From Serinus canaria (taxonomy: Eukaryota; Chordata; Aves; Passeriformes; Fringillidae): 64,000 nt of DNA. Positions 62,616 through 64,000 of the stretch are shown one piece after another. Within the stretch, counting starts at the first letter, position 1; the number at the start of each line of letters is the position of its first letter. The notes under the pieces are model-generated. The model saw only the letters and a program-made list of their open reading frames with translations, had not been told where the DNA came from and ran no database searches. A program made the translations under genes and the position numbers. Location of the stretch: assembly GCF_022539315.1 (NCBI RefSeq), contig NC_066315.1, positions 22,915,649 through 22,979,648 on the forward strand. Direction: 5' to 3'.

Positions 62616-63825
62616 GTGCTTAAGTTTGAGCTGATAAATAGCACTGTTAAGAGTAGCTACCATCATTCCTGACACTGGCAGTCAGTAAGTTTCATTTGTG
62701 GTATTTGGAGGGCACAGTTGATCTGCTGTCCCTGAACTCTAGGGTTATATTCTTCATTCAAAGCTAGAGAGTGACCTATAAAGAATCAGATGCTTTTCTA
62801 TCCTGCCTGAATTCTGGTTAAATATGACTTGAAGCTTCACAAACTGTTAAGCATCTCCTTGATATGTTGGCAGGCCTACACATTTTTGCTGCTAAAAAAA
62901 ATAAAACCAACCCAAAAAATTCAAAGAACTTCCAGTCAGAGGCACGGGCTCTCAGCCATCTCTTGTTTGCTGCTCCCTTGAAACATGTACCGGAGATTAT
63001 CCTTATTAGGCCATCTTACGGGTATTCCCAGAGCTTTTCAGTATGGTTTTCTTCCTTTTTAATTAGTAGGTCATTATGTGACAACTTCTGTCTGCTTCTC
63101 TAAGTGCCTGGCTAAGGCAGATTTCACAGTGTTTCCAGATACCTGAAAATAATTAGCCATTTGTGAGTTGGGAGGTGGCTTCAGATTTTAGAATGAAGCT
63201 TTGTTCTTCATAATGCACTGGGGAATGCTGCTGATTAAAAATAAGGATGTTATTCCATAATTTTGTCTTTGCAAACAAGAACAGTGTGATAAGTTTCTGT
63301 CTAGCTCTATCCAGGCAGTTCCTTTTTCCTCCCTCACCAGTTTTCAACCCCACTAGCTGTGATGAAGCAAGTTGGGAGTTTGGTGTTGACTGGATCACTT
63401 CATTATGAAGTTCCACATAAAAATGTCACTTTTGATACTTTTAGTGACACAGTGTACAGAGAGTTCCACAGAAAATTTTACAAAATGAGTGATTGGGGCA
63501 CAAATGGAAGGGCAGGAACAAGGAAATAGGTTTGCACAGTGGGCTCTGCCACAAAGCAGAGACATGGCAGAAGGGTACCACTGCTAAGCTCACACCCAGC
63601 TGTTTGTAGTTGAATCTCCCATCCCTCAACTGTTTAGCTCTGCAAGAGAGTTTAGCAATGAGCAGATCTCTCAGCAGCCATTCTGGAGCTCCTTTTCACC
63701 AGAGATGGGTTAAAACCAGTAACAAACCTGTTAACCAGAGCAATAATGCCTTTATATCATCTTCCAACGGGTATTTCCTTTCTGAGTTCTGTTATATACA
63801 ACTGTAACAGATAGGCTTTTCTTTC

Positions 63826-63845
63826 TTTTTTCTTTTTTTTTTCTT
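63826..63845. repeat. T-rich pyrimidine tract
   Basis: T runs interrupted by single C residues, next to further T-rich sequence from 63819. Low-complexity only. Confidence 0.8.
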
Positions 63846-64000
63846 TAGATATTTTAATTAAGGTATCTACAGATTTTTTTCAGGCACAACATTTACTTAC
63901 ATGAGATGAGAGCTGGTTCTACCCCTGAGATAAGGATCTCATTGTGTCAAACACTGGCAAAAATTGTAGGTTTAGGTTCTCTCATTATAGATCCAGGGAG

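Larger units (their letters stand above)
57921..64000. other. Non-coding stretch, no gene recognised
   Basis: Six kilobases of mostly AT-rich sequence with random open frames (95 codons at most). Simple repeats lie at 61879-61896, 62582-62615 and 63826-63845. No transposon end, RNA gene or exon was recognised. Confidence 0.55.

Overview
This window looks like a gene-free piece of a bird nuclear genome, probably from a songbird. It is AT-rich and CpG-poor, with sparse, mostly old and fragmentary repeats. Recognisable repeats are mainly CR1 LINE 3' ends, the dominant avian retroposon. At about 37941-38072 there is a tRNA-Ile-derived SINE fused to a CR1-like 3' tail. That architecture matches the passerine TguSINE1 type and is the best clue to the organism; species and locus cannot be read from the sequence.

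I found no protein-coding gene, rRNA, functional tRNA, CRISPR array or operon. The longest open frames (about 140-166 codons, e.g. 48811-49311, 12903-13379, 42948-43400, 56984-57415) have no recognisable domain and low-complexity or atypical composition. They are the length expected by chance in 64 kb of vertebrate DNA. An exon of a very long gene, or a lncRNA exon, cannot be excluded by eye. The window is either intergenic (a gene desert) or the interior of a large intron.

Layout: 1-5.2 kb is plain non-coding DNA with one CpG-retaining patch (3.08-3.38 kb). At 5.2-5.6 kb an old CR1 3' end lies beside a cluster of four TAATTA homeodomain cores. From 8.5 to 22.2 kb there are several blocks with the texture of conserved non-coding elements (8.5, 10.1 and especially 20.7-22.2 kb), two CR1 or CR1-like remnants (12.8, 16.3 kb) and an ancient near-palindromic repeat (22.3 kb). 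A diverged local duplication lies at 23.9/25.9 kb. Further candidate regulatory blocks are at 27.0-27.3 kb and 30.0-30.3 kb (CpG-rich, with three SOX-like sites). A (GT)n(AT)n(AC)n palindromic microsatellite is at 28.3 kb. At 37.5-38.1 kb three repeats are stacked: an ancient inverted-arm repeat, an old CR1 and the tRNA-Ile SINE. After 39.5 kb come another candidate conserved block, a diverged short duplication (41.4/42.0 kb), a 44-nt pure pyrimidine tract (40.5 kb) and an exact 68-bp direct repeat at 55.15 and 57.24 kb, whose second copy sits in a candidate conserved block (57.2-57.9 kb).

Taken together, the most economical reading is a regulatory gene desert or long intron with several candidate enhancers. 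No gene system is encoded here that I can support. The most unusual single observation is the perfect 68-bp non-microsatellite repeat 2,092 bp apart.
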